A DNA stretch of 64,000 bases from an uncultured Opitutia bacterium (lineage in GTDB: Bacteria > Verrucomicrobiota > Verrucomicrobiia > Opitutales > Opitutaceae), in NCBI GenBank assembly GCA_903872505.1, contig CAIQKV010000056.1, positions 33,600 to 97,599 of the forward strand. Reading direction: 5' to 3'. Within the stretch, counting starts at the first letter, position 1; the number at the start of each line of letters is the position of its first letter. This document shows positions 26,301 to 34,673 of the stretch, piece by piece. The translations under genes and the position numbers were made by a program. Under the pieces are notes generated by a model that was given only the letters and a program-made list of their open reading frames with translations, searched no databases and was not told the origin of the DNA.

Positions 26301-26951
26301 GTGCCCGGCCTCCCGCTCCAGACCGATGCGTTCGTGCTGCTGAAGCGCCCGCCGTCCGACGCGTTTCAGGGGTTCAACGTCTTTTCCGCCGAGCACGGCG
26401 CCCTGCTGGTGCACCAGCGGTTGCCGGGCGGCGCGTCCCGCCGTGGCGGGACGAAGTCGGCACCGTCCCGCGACTGCGGGATCGCCCTCGACCTGTTCGA
26501 CGAGGTCTCGCTCCGCCTTGAGAGCTCCAACCAGGGCCAGACCTGGTTCGTGCAGGAGACCCGCCTTATCACCCGCCACGCCGGTATCGGCCGCAGCTAC
26601 GAGACTCTCCGCCACGCCTCCGCGCTCGCGACGCTCGTCGCGCGCAATCCCGTGCACGAGGACAGCCGCGACCAGGTCGCCGCGCTCCTCCGGCAGGCCT
26701 TCGCCTCGTTCGCCGCGGGCGCGCGGCCCGACCTCGTCTGGTTCAAGAGCCTCTACTGCTTCGCGCGCGACGAGGGCTACCCGGTGAAGCAGCAGTGGTT
26801 CCCCACGCTGGCCGCCGCCGACCGCGAGGTCGTCGCGGCGCTGCTCAACCAGCCGCTGGCGGGGCAGACCGCCCCCGCCGCCGCCGTCGCGCGTCTGGCC
26901 CAGCGCCTCGAGGACTACCTCCGCGGCCACACCGAAATCCTGCTGGACTGA
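26301..26951 (+). CDS. recO: DNA repair protein RecO
   Basis: 216 residues from a GTG. An N-terminal OB-fold-like part (LQTDAFVLLKRPPSDAFQGFN) is followed by a helical C-terminal domain with WFKSLYCFARDEGYPVKQQWF. RecO helps RecF/RecR load RecA on gapped DNA. The family assignment rests on the N-terminal pattern, size and layout and is moderately sure. Residues about 43-60 (ASRRGGTKSAPSRDCG) look inserted and are coded by two tandem GC hairpins, which are repeat sequence kept in frame. Confidence 0.72.
   Translation: MPGLPLQTDAFVLLKRPPSDAFQGFNVFSAEHGALLVHQRLPGGASRRGGTKSAPSRDCGIALDLFDEVSLRLESSNQGQTWFVQETRLITRHAGIGRSYETLRHASALATLVARNPVHEDSRDQVAALLRQAFASFAAGARPDLVWFKSLYCFARDEGYPVKQQWFPTLAAADREVVAALLNQPLAGQTAPAAAVARLAQRLEDYLRGHTEILLD
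26435..26481. repeat. Two tandem hairpins inside recO
   Basis: GTCCCGCC-GT-GGCGGGAC (26435-26452, perfect 8-bp arms) and TCCCGC-GACT-GCGGGA (26466-26481, perfect 6-bp arms), 13 bp apart. Paired short palindromes sharing a CCCGC arm are typical of REP-like intergenic elements. Here the pair is translated in frame within recO. Confidence 0.65.
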
Positions 26952-26956
26952 CGCGC

Positions 26957-29326
26957 ATGGAGTTCAACCTCGACCAGCGCACCGCCAGCCTGAGCGTGGG
27001 CGAGTTTGCCGAGTTCACCACCGGCCCGCACGACGCGGGCGGCGGCCGGCAGGGCGTGTGGCGCGCCCAGCTCGGCACCCACTGGCACAACGAGCTCCGC
27101 GCCCGCGCCGCCGCCGAGACGCCGGCAGCCGAGTTCGAACTCGCGATCGCCGGGCGGATTTTCCACGGCGGCTGGACGCTCGCGCTCACCGGCCGCATCG
27201 ACCAGTTCCTGCGCGCCGACGGCATCGCGACCCTGCGCGAGATCAAGACCGTCACCCGGCCGCTGCCCGCCGACGAGGCCGGTCTGCGCGCCGACTATCC
27301 GGGGTATTTCGTCCAGCTCGCGACCTACGCGGCGCTGCACCGCCTCACCCCGCCGGCCGGGTCGCTCCGCCCCGAGTTGGTCTTCGTTGAGATCGCCAGC
27401 GGCCTCGCGCAGACCGTCCCGCTCGCGCCCGGGGATGACGCGCTTTTCCGCGGGCAGCTCGAGCGCGTGGTCGAGTTTCTCGACCTCCGCCTCCGCGCCC
27501 GCGAGCGGCTGCGCCACCTCCGCTTCTCGCCGCCCTTCGCCACGCTGCGCCCCGGCCAGGAGACCACCGAGGCGGAGCTGACCGCGGCCTTCGAGCGCCA
27601 TCCGCTCGTGCTGTTCGAGGCGCCGACGGGCTTCGGCAAGACCGGCGTGCTCCTCGAGTTCGCGCTCGGCCAGCTCCGCGCCGGCCACTTCGACCGCGCC
27701 CTCTACCTCACGAGCAAGTCCACCGGCCAGCTGCAGGTGGTCCGCACCCTCGCCGCCATGACCGGCGGCGCCGGTGGCACGCCCCTCGCCGCCTGGCACG
27801 TCCGCAACAAGGCAGAGCACTGCATCAACAGCGTCTTTCACTGCGTGCGAGAGTCCTGCAGCTATCTCGACCGGCTCGAGGAGCGCTGGCCCGCGAGCGG
27901 CTTGTCGCGCTTCTACCGGTTCGAAAACCACGCGCGCGACCTCGAGACGCTCCGCGCCGCCGGCCGCGACGCGCGCCTCTGCCCCTACGAGATCACCCGC
28001 GCCGCCCTCGCTTTCAACGATGTGTGGATCGGCGACTACAACTATGTCTTCGCCCCGCGCAGCCGCACGCTGTTCTACAACCAGCCCGGCTTTGATCCCG
28101 CGCGCACGCTCCTGATCCTCGACGAAGCCCACAACCTGCCCTCGCGCGTCGCCGACGCCCACTCGCATTCCGCCCGGGCGAGCGACGCCCGCGCGCTGCT
28201 CGCCGAGCTCGACCACGTGCAGGCCGCCACGCCGCTCGTCCGCGCGTGGGAGAGCTGGGCCCAACTCCTCCTCGCGCTTCAGCCCGTGCCCGTCCTCGAC
28301 CCGGCGCTGGAGGCCGACGTGGCCGACACCCTCGCGAAGGTCGCCGAGCTGCTCGCCGAGCTGCCGCTCGACTACGCGGCGCTCGGCCCGCAGTTCAGCG
28401 AGCAGCTTTGGCAGACCCAGCAGCTCGCCGAGTGGCTCGCCGATGCGCGGCTGAAAAAACTCGTCTGGTGCCCGCATGCCGGGAAACTCGCCTTCACCTG
28501 CCTCGATGCCGCCGACGCCATCGGCGAGGCGCTCCGCGAGTTCGGCGGCGTGGTCTTGGCCAGCGCCACGCTCTCGCCCACCGACACCTTTGCCGAGAGC
28601 TGCGGACTGGCCTCCGCGAATGCCGCCGGCGACCTGGCCGTCGCCCAGCCGGTCCTGGTCACCGCCCACACCCCGTGGCGCGACGGCGCCTACGACGTCG
28701 CCGTGGATGCGCGGGTGGACACGACCTTCCAGCACCGCTCGCACTACTTCGCCACCACCGCCGCCACGGTCGCCGCCCTGCAGGCCGCGGCGAACGGGCC
28801 GGTCGCGGTTTTCTTCCCGTCCTACGCCTATGCCGAGTCGGTCGCGCGCGAACTCGAGCGCGCCTCCCCGTTGCGGGTCGCGCTCCAGCCCCGGCTGCAC
28901 GACCTCGCCGCGCAGACCGCGTGGGTGGAGCAGTCGCTGGCGTTCACCGACGCGCTCTTCCTCGTCCTCGGCTCGAGCTTCGCCGAAAGCATCGACGCCC
29001 TCGGCGGCCGCGTGACCCACGCGATGGTCGTCGGCCCCGCGCTGCCCGAGGTGAACGCCGTCCAGCGCGCCCGGCTTGCGGAATTTTCCGCGCTCGGCCG
29101 CGAGGCCGCGTTCCGGCGCGTCTACCAGATTCCCGGCATGACGAAGGTGAACCAGGCCCTCGGCCGGCTGGTGCGCGCCCCGGGCCAACGGGCGCGCGTG
29201 ATCCTGCACTGCCGCCGCTTCCTCGAGCCCGCCTACGCCAGCCTGCTCGCCCGCGACTATCAGTTTGGCGTCAATGTCCTCGACGACGCCGACCTCGCCG
29301 CGTGGCTCGGGCGGCGCACGCGCTAG
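26957..29326 (+). CDS. Rad3/XPD (DinG-like) helicase with N-terminal PD-(D/E)XK nuclease domain
   Basis: 789-residue fusion. Residues 1-190 resemble a RecB/Cas4-type nuclease: D82 in LTGRIDQF, E95-x-K97 in LREIKTV, then YFVQLATYAAL (Q120, Y124). Residues 200-789 are a superfamily 2 XPD/DinG helicase: Walker A EAPTGFGKT (222-229), four cysteines positioned for a 4Fe-4S cluster (C289, C296, C301, C342), DEAH at 389-392 (LLILDEAHNL) and C-terminal motifs VVLASATLSPTDTF and MTKVNQALGRLVR. ATG 26957 follows recO by 5 bp, suggesting a shared repair operon. Its stop shares CTAG with the convergent permease gene. The nuclease call is by motif spacing only. Confidence 0.85.
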   Translation: MEFNLDQRTASLSVGEFAEFTTGPHDAGGGRQGVWRAQLGTHWHNELRARAAAETPAAEFELAIAGRIFHGGWTLALTGRIDQFLRADGIATLREIKTVTRPLPADEAGLRADYPGYFVQLATYAALHRLTPPAGSLRPELVFVEIASGLAQTVPLAPGDDALFRGQLERVVEFLDLRLRARERLRHLRFSPPFATLRPGQETTEAELTAAFERHPLVLFEAPTGFGKTGVLLEFALGQLRAGHFDRALYLTSKSTGQLQVVRTLAAMTGGAGGTPLAAWHVRNKAEHCINSVFHCVRESCSYLDRLEERWPASGLSRFYRFENHARDLETLRAAGRDARLCPYEITRAALAFNDVWIGDYNYVFAPRSRTLFYNQPGFDPARTLLILDEAHNLPSRVADAHSHSARASDARALLAELDHVQAATPLVRAWESWAQLLLALQPVPVLDPALEADVADTLAKVAELLAELPLDYAALGPQFSEQLWQTQQLAEWLADARLKKLVWCPHAGKLAFTCLDAADAIGEALREFGGVVLASATLSPTDTFAESCGLASANAAGDLAVAQPVLVTAHTPWRDGAYDVAVDARVDTTFQHRSHYFATTAATVAALQAAANGPVAVFFPSYAYAESVARELERASPLRVALQPRLHDLAAQTAWVEQSLAFTDALFLVLGSSFAESIDALGGRVTHAMVVGPALPEVNAVQRARLAEFSALGREAAFRRVYQIPGMTKVNQALGRLVRAPGQRARVILHCRRFLEPAYASLLARDYQFGVNVLDDADLAAWLGRRTR

Positions 29327-31014
29327 CTCTTCGGCGGCGGTGCGGCTGGTGCATTGGTCGACTGCCGGAGCAGGATTTCCGGCTTCAGCCACTTACCCGG
29401 GCGAAAATCCTTCTCGACCAGGCCGTCGCTGTGCGCGCTCCGCACCAGCGCGCCCACGGGCCAGTAGGCCACTTTCAGCAACTCGGCCCGATCCAGCCAG
29501 TTGGGCTCGGCGGGATTGGCCAGCTGCCGGGCATCGCAGCCAAAGCTTTGCCGCACCACCATGACCGACTTGGTCATCGTATAGGTTTCCGCGTGCGACT
29601 GGAGCTGCACAAACTTGGTCCGGTCCTGGCTGCACAAGACATAACGCGAGGGCGGACCAACAAAATGCCCGGGGAACACCACGAGGGAAAAGATCTCGCT
29701 CGCCAGGATGGGAAACGATTCCGCCGTATTCAGGACCAGCCCGCCGTTCTCGAGGCGCTCGATTCCCATGATTTGAACATGGTAGCCGCTGTGGCCGCCC
29801 CTCGCGCCCTCCCGCAGCGGCGCGTTTGCCACCATTTCACCCTGGTAGGCGGTTAGTTCCACCCGGCCGTCCAGCACCGGGGCTTGCTGCCGCAGCTTGG
29901 CCGCGAACGAGCGCGGTATCAGGGACATGGCGATGTCGCCCCGGTCCTGCATGACTTCCCGCCATTTTTCCGGCGTGACGCCCGCCGGCGCCTTCAATCC
30001 CATGATGCGCCAGGCGGTGGAGGTGGGATAGGACTGAATCCAGCCTGAGCCCGTTCGTTTCATGCCATCGGGCCACATCAACGTGCCGGTGATTCTTCCG
30101 GTGCTGAGTTCATAGTCCGCGGGCAGGTTGGCATACCGCAATTCCAGGTCCATCCGGACCAGTGACGGATCCTCATTGGAGCCGAGCTTCGTGAACGCCA
30201 CGGTGCCCGGCGTGACCGTCACTGAGGCGAGGGCCGGCGGTTCGCTGCTCCGCCACGTCGTCCAATTTGACCAATCCCATGGCCAATAAGCGGCCACCGC
30301 TAGGATCAGGATGAACCCCGCGGAAAAAATCATCCACGAGTGGGTGCTTCGGCGGGTGAGGTACTGATGCACCACCACCACGCCGATTCCCACCACGGCC
30401 AGGACTACTTCGACCAGGGCCCGGGTCTGACCCCCGCCCCACGAGCCGGTCTGAGAGCTGTGCGCCACGAGGATGATGAAGAAGCACATCCACGCGAAGA
30501 TCAGCAGGAGGATCACGACCACGAAGCGCGCCGCGTTCGCGCTGAGCACCGCGATGACCAGGGCCAGCAAGGTCAGCACCGCCTGACCGGACATCAACTG
30601 CACCATCGCCCCGGGCAGGGCGCGGGAGTCCAGGCCGGAGTAAAGCCACCAGGGCAGCGTCACCACGACGGGCAGCACCCAGAAGAACAGGACCAGCCCG
30701 AGCAGCTTCGCCCCCAGCAACCGGGCGCCGGAGATGGGTCGCGTCACCCACCAGGTCTCCTGGCCCACCAGCGGATCTTCCTGGATCAACGCGGCGACCA
30801 GCAGGCAGCAGAGGAGCAACTGCAGCCCGAACAGGACATTTTGCATGTAGTCCAGACTCTTCACGGTGAGCCGCAGGATCGTGGCATCGGCATCGACCAC
30901 ATGGAGGATCTCGTAGCTCAGGATGAACTGCCCGACCATCAGCGCGACCCACAGCGCGAGGGCCAGCCGGAGACGCAGGAAGTCCTTTTTGACGATGTGC
31001 CAGGTGAGGTTCAT
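29323..31014 (-). CDS. ABC transporter permease-like membrane protein
   Basis: 563 residues. The first 250 or so hold about six transmembrane helices in the ABC-2 style (LALWVALMVGQFILSYEI, NVLFGLQLLLCCLLVAAL and others) with PLVGQETWWVTRPISGARLLGAK between helices, a pattern of YtrC/YtrD-type permeases. The rest (about 270-563) is a soluble, probably extracytoplasmic domain that I cannot identify. The ATG overlaps the ATPase stop by 4 nt. With the ATPase and GntR regulator it forms a ytr-like efflux or envelope-stress ABC operon; substrate unknown. Confidence 0.8.
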   Translation of the reverse strand: MNLTWHIVKKDFLRLRLALALWVALMVGQFILSYEILHVVDADATILRLTVKSLDYMQNVLFGLQLLLCCLLVAALIQEDPLVGQETWWVTRPISGARLLGAKLLGLVLFFWVLPVVVTLPWWLYSGLDSRALPGAMVQLMSGQAVLTLLALVIAVLSANAARFVVVILLLIFAWMCFFIILVAHSSQTGSWGGGQTRALVEVVLAVVGIGVVVVHQYLTRRSTHSWMIFSAGFILILAVAAYWPWDWSNWTTWRSSEPPALASVTVTPGTVAFTKLGSNEDPSLVRMDLELRYANLPADYELSTGRITGTLMWPDGMKRTGSGWIQSYPTSTAWRIMGLKAPAGVTPEKWREVMQDRGDIAMSLIPRSFAAKLRQQAPVLDGRVELTAYQGEMVANAPLREGARGGHSGYHVQIMGIERLENGGLVLNTAESFPILASEIFSLVVFPGHFVGPPSRYVLCSQDRTKFVQLQSHAETYTMTKSVMVVRQSFGCDARQLANPAEPNWLDRAELLKVAYWPVGALVRSAHSDGLVEKDFRPGKWLKPEILLRQSTNAPAAPPPKS

Positions 31015-31922
31015 GCGGCGGCTCCCTTCCGCGCGTTGCGACCCGCCCGGGCCAGCGCGATGAAGATCTCGCGCAGCGTCATGGCCTGCACCGCGAACGC
31101 CCCGGTTGGAAACCGCTCGCGGCAGGCGCGCTCGGTCTCCGGCCCGTATTGCGTGGCGATCAAGCGGACCAGGTCGCCCGTTCGCTCCAATTCCAGCCAG
31201 CCGGGTGGCGGGGACCCGAGGTTCGCCGCGCCGCCTTGCAGCGTCACTTCCACGCGGCGGAACCGGCCGAGCAGCGCCTCCGTGGACTCGGCAAACTGCA
31301 GCCGGCCCTCGTCCAGCACCGCGATCCAGTCGCAGAGCCGCTCGACCTCCTCGATCTCGTGCGACGAGATGAAGACCGACCATTCGCCCAGCTCCGACAC
31401 CTCGAGCACGCCCCGGACGAATTCGTCGCGCACGAGCGGATCGAGCCCGCTGAACGGCTCGTCCAGCACGAGCAGCCTCGGCCGGTAGGCCAGCGAGGAC
31501 AGCAACGCCGCCTTCATCAGCATGCCGCGCGAAAGATGCTTCAGCTTCCGGTCCTCCGGCAGGTCGAACCGGCCCAGCAGCGTCTGCTCCAGGTCGCGGT
31601 CCCAGCGCGGATAAAACGGCCGGCAGTAGTCGAGGTATTGCCGCAACGTCATCCAGACGGGCAGTTGCTGGTTCTCGGAGACGTAGCCGATCTGCTCCCG
31701 TTCGCGCGGGCCGAGCCGGCGCGAGTCCACCCCCAGCACGCGCGCGTCGCCGGCGGTCGGCCGGAGCAGATCCATGAGCACCTTGATCGTGGTCGACTTG
31801 CCGGCGCCGTTCGGGCCCAGCAGGGCGAACACGCTGCCCTCCGGCACCGCGAGGTCGAGCGCGTGCACCGCCTCGGTGCGCCCGAACCGCCGGGTGAGAT
31901 TGTGGGTTTCGATGATGTTCAT
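31011..31922 (-). CDS. ABC transporter ATP-binding protein (CcmA/YtrB type)
   Basis: 303-residue ATPase with Walker A LLGPNGAGKSTTIKVLM, Walker B LLVLDEPFSGLDPL and H-loop FISSHEIEEVERL. The signature motif is degenerate: LSRGMLMKAALLSSLAYRP instead of LSGGQ, as in the YtrB subgroup. A C-terminal extension follows the nucleotide-binding domain. It sits between the gntR gene (84-bp gap holding a dispersed repeat) and its permease (4-nt overlap). Confidence 0.92.
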   Translation of the reverse strand: MNIIETHNLTRRFGRTEAVHALDLAVPEGSVFALLGPNGAGKSTTIKVLMDLLRPTAGDARVLGVDSRRLGPREREQIGYVSENQQLPVWMTLRQYLDYCRPFYPRWDRDLEQTLLGRFDLPEDRKLKHLSRGMLMKAALLSSLAYRPRLLVLDEPFSGLDPLVRDEFVRGVLEVSELGEWSVFISSHEIEEVERLCDWIAVLDEGRLQFAESTEALLGRFRRVEVTLQGGAANLGSPPPGWLELERTGDLVRLIATQYGPETERACRERFPTGAFAVQAMTLREIFIALARAGRNARKGAAA

Positions 31923-31959
31923 GCTTGGTCCGTTGTCGGGGTTGAGGTGGTTCGTCCGC

Positions 31960-31989
31960 TTCCTGCCTTCCTGGCTTCCGGCTCAAAAT
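31960..31989. repeat. Dispersed repeat, TTCCTGGCTTCCGGCT family (copy 1)
   Basis: Tandem TTCCTG(C/G)C units ending TTCCTGGCTTCCGGCT then AAAAT, lying in the 84-bp gap between gntR and the ABC ATPase gene. Almost the same 30-bp string occurs at 46940-46968, 15 kb away, so this is a dispersed element and not chance low complexity. Confidence 0.7.
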
Positions 31990-32006
31990 GGTTTGGCTTC
32001 AAGGTT

Positions 32007-32390
32007 TCATCTCCCGCCCAGTTTCTTCCAGTGCGCGGCGAGCGCCGCCGCCACGTCGTCCAGCTCCAGCCCGAGCTTGCGCGCTTCCACCACCAGCTTT
32101 TCCAGGTCCGCCCCCAGCAGTTCCGCGCGCTCCTTGCGCCCGCCCGCCTCGCGCGCCGCCACGATGCTGCCGACGGCGGGTGTCGTCACCAGCACGCCCT
32201 CCGCCACCAGCGCCGCGACGACCCGGTGCGCCGTGTTGGGGTTCACCTTCAGCTCCTGGCTGAGCGAGCGCACCGAGGGAAACTTGTCGCCCGGCCGCAG
32301 CTGCCCGGTCACCACGGCCTTCTTGACCGCGAACAGGATCTGCTCCGCCACGGGCCGGCCCGGCTTGAGGTCGATGGAGAAGGGCAGCAC
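32007..32390 (-). CDS. GntR-family regulator, YtrA subfamily
   Basis: 127-residue repressor-type protein from a GTG. The GntR winged helix is RPVAEQILFAVKKAVVTGQL, then FPSVRSLSQELKVNPNTAHRVVAALVAEGVL, with only a short C-terminal helical tail, which is the YtrA layout. YtrA-type genes head operons with the ABC ATPase and permease they control, as here. A near-perfect 19-bp palindrome begins 4 bp upstream of its start codon, consistent with autoregulation. Confidence 0.92.
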   Translation of the reverse strand: MLPFSIDLKPGRPVAEQILFAVKKAVVTGQLRPGDKFPSVRSLSQELKVNPNTAHRVVAALVAEGVLVTTPAVGSIVAAREAGGRKERAELLGADLEKLVVEARKLGLELDDVAAALAAHWKKLGGR

Positions 32391-32393
32391 GCT

Positions 32394-32412
32394 GTTCTAG
32401 TTGCACTAGTAC
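32394..32412. promoter_or_regulatory. Palindromic GntR/YtrA-type operator
   Basis: GTTCTAGTTGCACTAGTAC: arms GTNCTAGT and ACTAGNAC around a 3-bp centre, 16 of 19 positions symmetric or consistent. It abuts the gntR start codon, so repressor binding would overlap the transcript start or a very short leader. The form resembles operators of YtrA-type regulators. Confidence 0.7.
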
Positions 32413-32533
32413 GGTTGGGACGGCAAGCCTTTTCCTGCCGCCTCTCATTTTTTCCCGCCCGGGCCGGGCGGCTCCGCCGGGCCGGGTTTTTGCTTTTGCT
32501 CCGCCCCGAATCCCCCCACGCTCCGCCGATTCC

Positions 32534-34576
32534 ATGACCACGAACCGCTTCGTCCCCCTCTGCGCGGCGCTCGCCGCCACGTTCCTCGCCGCCGCCCCGT
32601 CGCTCCGCGCCGCCGACCCCGCGCCCGCCGCCCCGCCCTCGGGCGCGGCCATTCCGATCGAACACTTCTTCGCCGACCCGGCCATGCGCTCGTTGCAGCT
32701 CTCGCCCGACGGCCGGCACCTCACCTTTCTCACCACCCTCGGCACCGGGCACATCGGCATCGCCATGATGGACCTCGAGACGGGCAAGACCGAGGCCCTC
32801 GTGGCGGCGAATGACGAGAACATCTCCCTCTATTTCTGGAAGGGCAACGACCGCATCGTCTATGGCGGCGACCTCGGCGGCAACGAGTCGTTGTCCCTGC
32901 GCTCCCTCAAGCTTTCCTCGCGCAAGGTCGTCCCGCTGGCCGAATCCTTCAAGGAACTGGTCGCGGACCGGGCCAACTACGCCAGCATCGTCGACACCCT
33001 CAAGCTCGACCCCAACCACATCCTGATTCAGGGCAACCACACGGTGGCCAGCATGGATTTCGGGATCTTCCTGCTGGATGTCCGCGACGGCGAACGCCGC
33101 AAGAGTCAGGGGGCCGATGTCACCGGCATCCGCGCGGTCTTTTCCGACAACGAGGGCGTCGTCCGCGCGATCGACCGCCGGGTCGGCCCGACCGTGATTC
33201 ATGAGCTGCGGCTCGACGGCAAATCGACATTTTTCAAGGTCGGCGAAACCCCGGCCGACATCGCCGTCGGCGAACCCTCGTGGCAGCCGCTGGCCTTCGC
33301 CGCCGACAACCAGACGCTCTACGTCCTCACCCGCGAGGGTAGCCAGCCGTCCCACCTGCGGGCCTATTACGTGCCGAAGCGCGCGTTCCTGCCCGAGCCC
33401 GATTTCGTCATCGCGGGCGAGTACACCAGCCTGATCCAGACCCAGGACCGGACGAAACTGCTGGGCGTCAACTACACGACGGACCTGCCGCACGTGCACT
33501 GGTTCGACGCCGGGCGCGCCCAGCTGCAGGCCAAGATCGACGGCGCTCTGCCCGGCACTTTCAATCGCATCACCAGTTCCTCGGACGATGAGCAGCTGCA
33601 CGTCATCGCCGCCATCTCCGACCGCCAGCCCGGGGTTTATTACGTCCTCAACCTGCAGAATCCCGCGCGGGGCCGTCCGGCCATCATGATGATCGGGCAG
33701 ATCAATCCCAACCTGCAGCCCGGCCTCGTGCAGCCGATGCAGCCGGTCAGCTACCCGGCCCGCGACGGGCTGACGATCCACGGCTACCTCACCCTGCCCG
33801 CCGGCGCCGCCGGCCACCGCGTCCCGCTCATCATTCACCCGCACGGCGGGCCCTATGGCGTTCGCGACGAATGGGGCTTCGACCCCGAGGTGCAGTTCCT
33901 CGCCAGCCGCGGCTATGCCGTGCTCCAGCCCAACTACCGCGGTTCCGGCGGCTACGGCCTCGATTTCCTCCTCGCCGGCCGCCACGAATGGGGCGGCAAG
34001 ATGCAGGACGACCTGTCCGACGGCGTGAAATGGGCCATCGCCCAGGGCTTCGCCGACCCGGCCCGCGTTGCCATCGTGGGCGCGAGCTACGGCGGCTACG
34101 CCGCGCTCGCCGGCGTTACCTTCACGCCCGAGCTCTACTGCTGCGCCGTCAACTATGTCGGCGTTTCCGACCTCAATATCATCGCCGGCTACGGCGAGGG
34201 CAACGGACGCCGCCATGGCATGGACCGCACCTTTTACAGCAAGTGGATTGGCGACGACGCCACGTACCGCCACGACCGCTCGCCGGTCAACTTCGTCCAG
34301 AACATCCGGGTGCCGACGCTGCACGCGTATGGCGAAAATGACCCGCGCGTCGACATCGACAACTGGAAGCGCCTGAAAGCCGAGCTCGACCGGTACAACA
34401 AGCCGTACGAGTTCGTCCGGGAGGACAACGAGGGCCACGGCTTCCGCCACGAGAGCGCGCGCGTCAGCTTCTACCGCCGGGTGGAGGAATTTCTCGCCAA
34501 AAACCTCGCCCACGCGGGCCAGGTCGAGGTGGGGCCGACCAAGGTCATCGATCTGCCGGCCAAGGACACCCACTGA
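32534..34576 (+). CDS. S9-family peptidase (prolyl oligopeptidase/acylaminoacyl peptidase type), secreted
   Basis: 680 residues with a signal peptide (MTTNRFVPLCAALAATFLAAAPSLRAA). An N-terminal beta-propeller (about 40-400) precedes a C-terminal alpha/beta hydrolase with the Ser nucleophile in VGASYGGYAAL, Asp in GENDPRVDIDN and His in NEGHGFRHES. It probably cleaves oligopeptides in the periplasm. It has its own intrinsic terminator immediately downstream and is divergent from the gntR operon. Confidence 0.92.
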   Translation: MTTNRFVPLCAALAATFLAAAPSLRAADPAPAAPPSGAAIPIEHFFADPAMRSLQLSPDGRHLTFLTTLGTGHIGIAMMDLETGKTEALVAANDENISLYFWKGNDRIVYGGDLGGNESLSLRSLKLSSRKVVPLAESFKELVADRANYASIVDTLKLDPNHILIQGNHTVASMDFGIFLLDVRDGERRKSQGADVTGIRAVFSDNEGVVRAIDRRVGPTVIHELRLDGKSTFFKVGETPADIAVGEPSWQPLAFAADNQTLYVLTREGSQPSHLRAYYVPKRAFLPEPDFVIAGEYTSLIQTQDRTKLLGVNYTTDLPHVHWFDAGRAQLQAKIDGALPGTFNRITSSSDDEQLHVIAAISDRQPGVYYVLNLQNPARGRPAIMMIGQINPNLQPGLVQPMQPVSYPARDGLTIHGYLTLPAGAAGHRVPLIIHPHGGPYGVRDEWGFDPEVQFLASRGYAVLQPNYRGSGGYGLDFLLAGRHEWGGKMQDDLSDGVKWAIAQGFADPARVAIVGASYGGYAALAGVTFTPELYCCAVNYVGVSDLNIIAGYGEGNGRRHGMDRTFYSKWIGDDATYRHDRSPVNFVQNIRVPTLHAYGENDPRVDIDNWKRLKAELDRYNKPYEFVREDNEGHGFRHESARVSFYRRVEEFLAKNLAHAGQVEVGPTKVIDLPAKDTH

Positions 34577-34601
34577 GTCCGCCCTCGAGGAATTACCTTC
34601 C

Positions 34602-34632
34602 GGCCGCCCGCTTTCGGGGCGGCCTTTTTTTT
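34602..34632 (+). terminator. Rho-independent terminator after the S9 peptidase gene
   Basis: Perfect 8-bp GC stem (GGCCGCCC 34602-34609 with GGGCGGCC 34617-34624), 7-nt loop and eight T residues (34625-34632), starting 26 bp after the peptidase stop. It also lies 40 bp before pyrR, so a role in pyr leader control cannot be excluded, but I see no antiterminator or PyrR-binding loop. Confidence 0.85.
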
Positions 34633-34673
34633 GCCCTTTCCCTTTGCCCGTCTCCCCTTCACAAAAGGGATAC

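Noticed and set aside
26915..29392. Long minus-strand frame opposite the helicase fusion
   Set aside because: No domain or start context; explained by codon bias of the real gene.
32457..32491. GC hairpin followed by five T residues on the plus strand before the S9 peptidase
   Set aside because: No plus-strand gene lies upstream to terminate and no attenuator partner is visible; recorded only as possible chance structure.
34577..34673. PyrR-controlled attenuator before pyrR
   Set aside because: The hairpin with T-run fits a terminator of the S9 gene; no antiterminator or PyrR-binding loop sequence was found.
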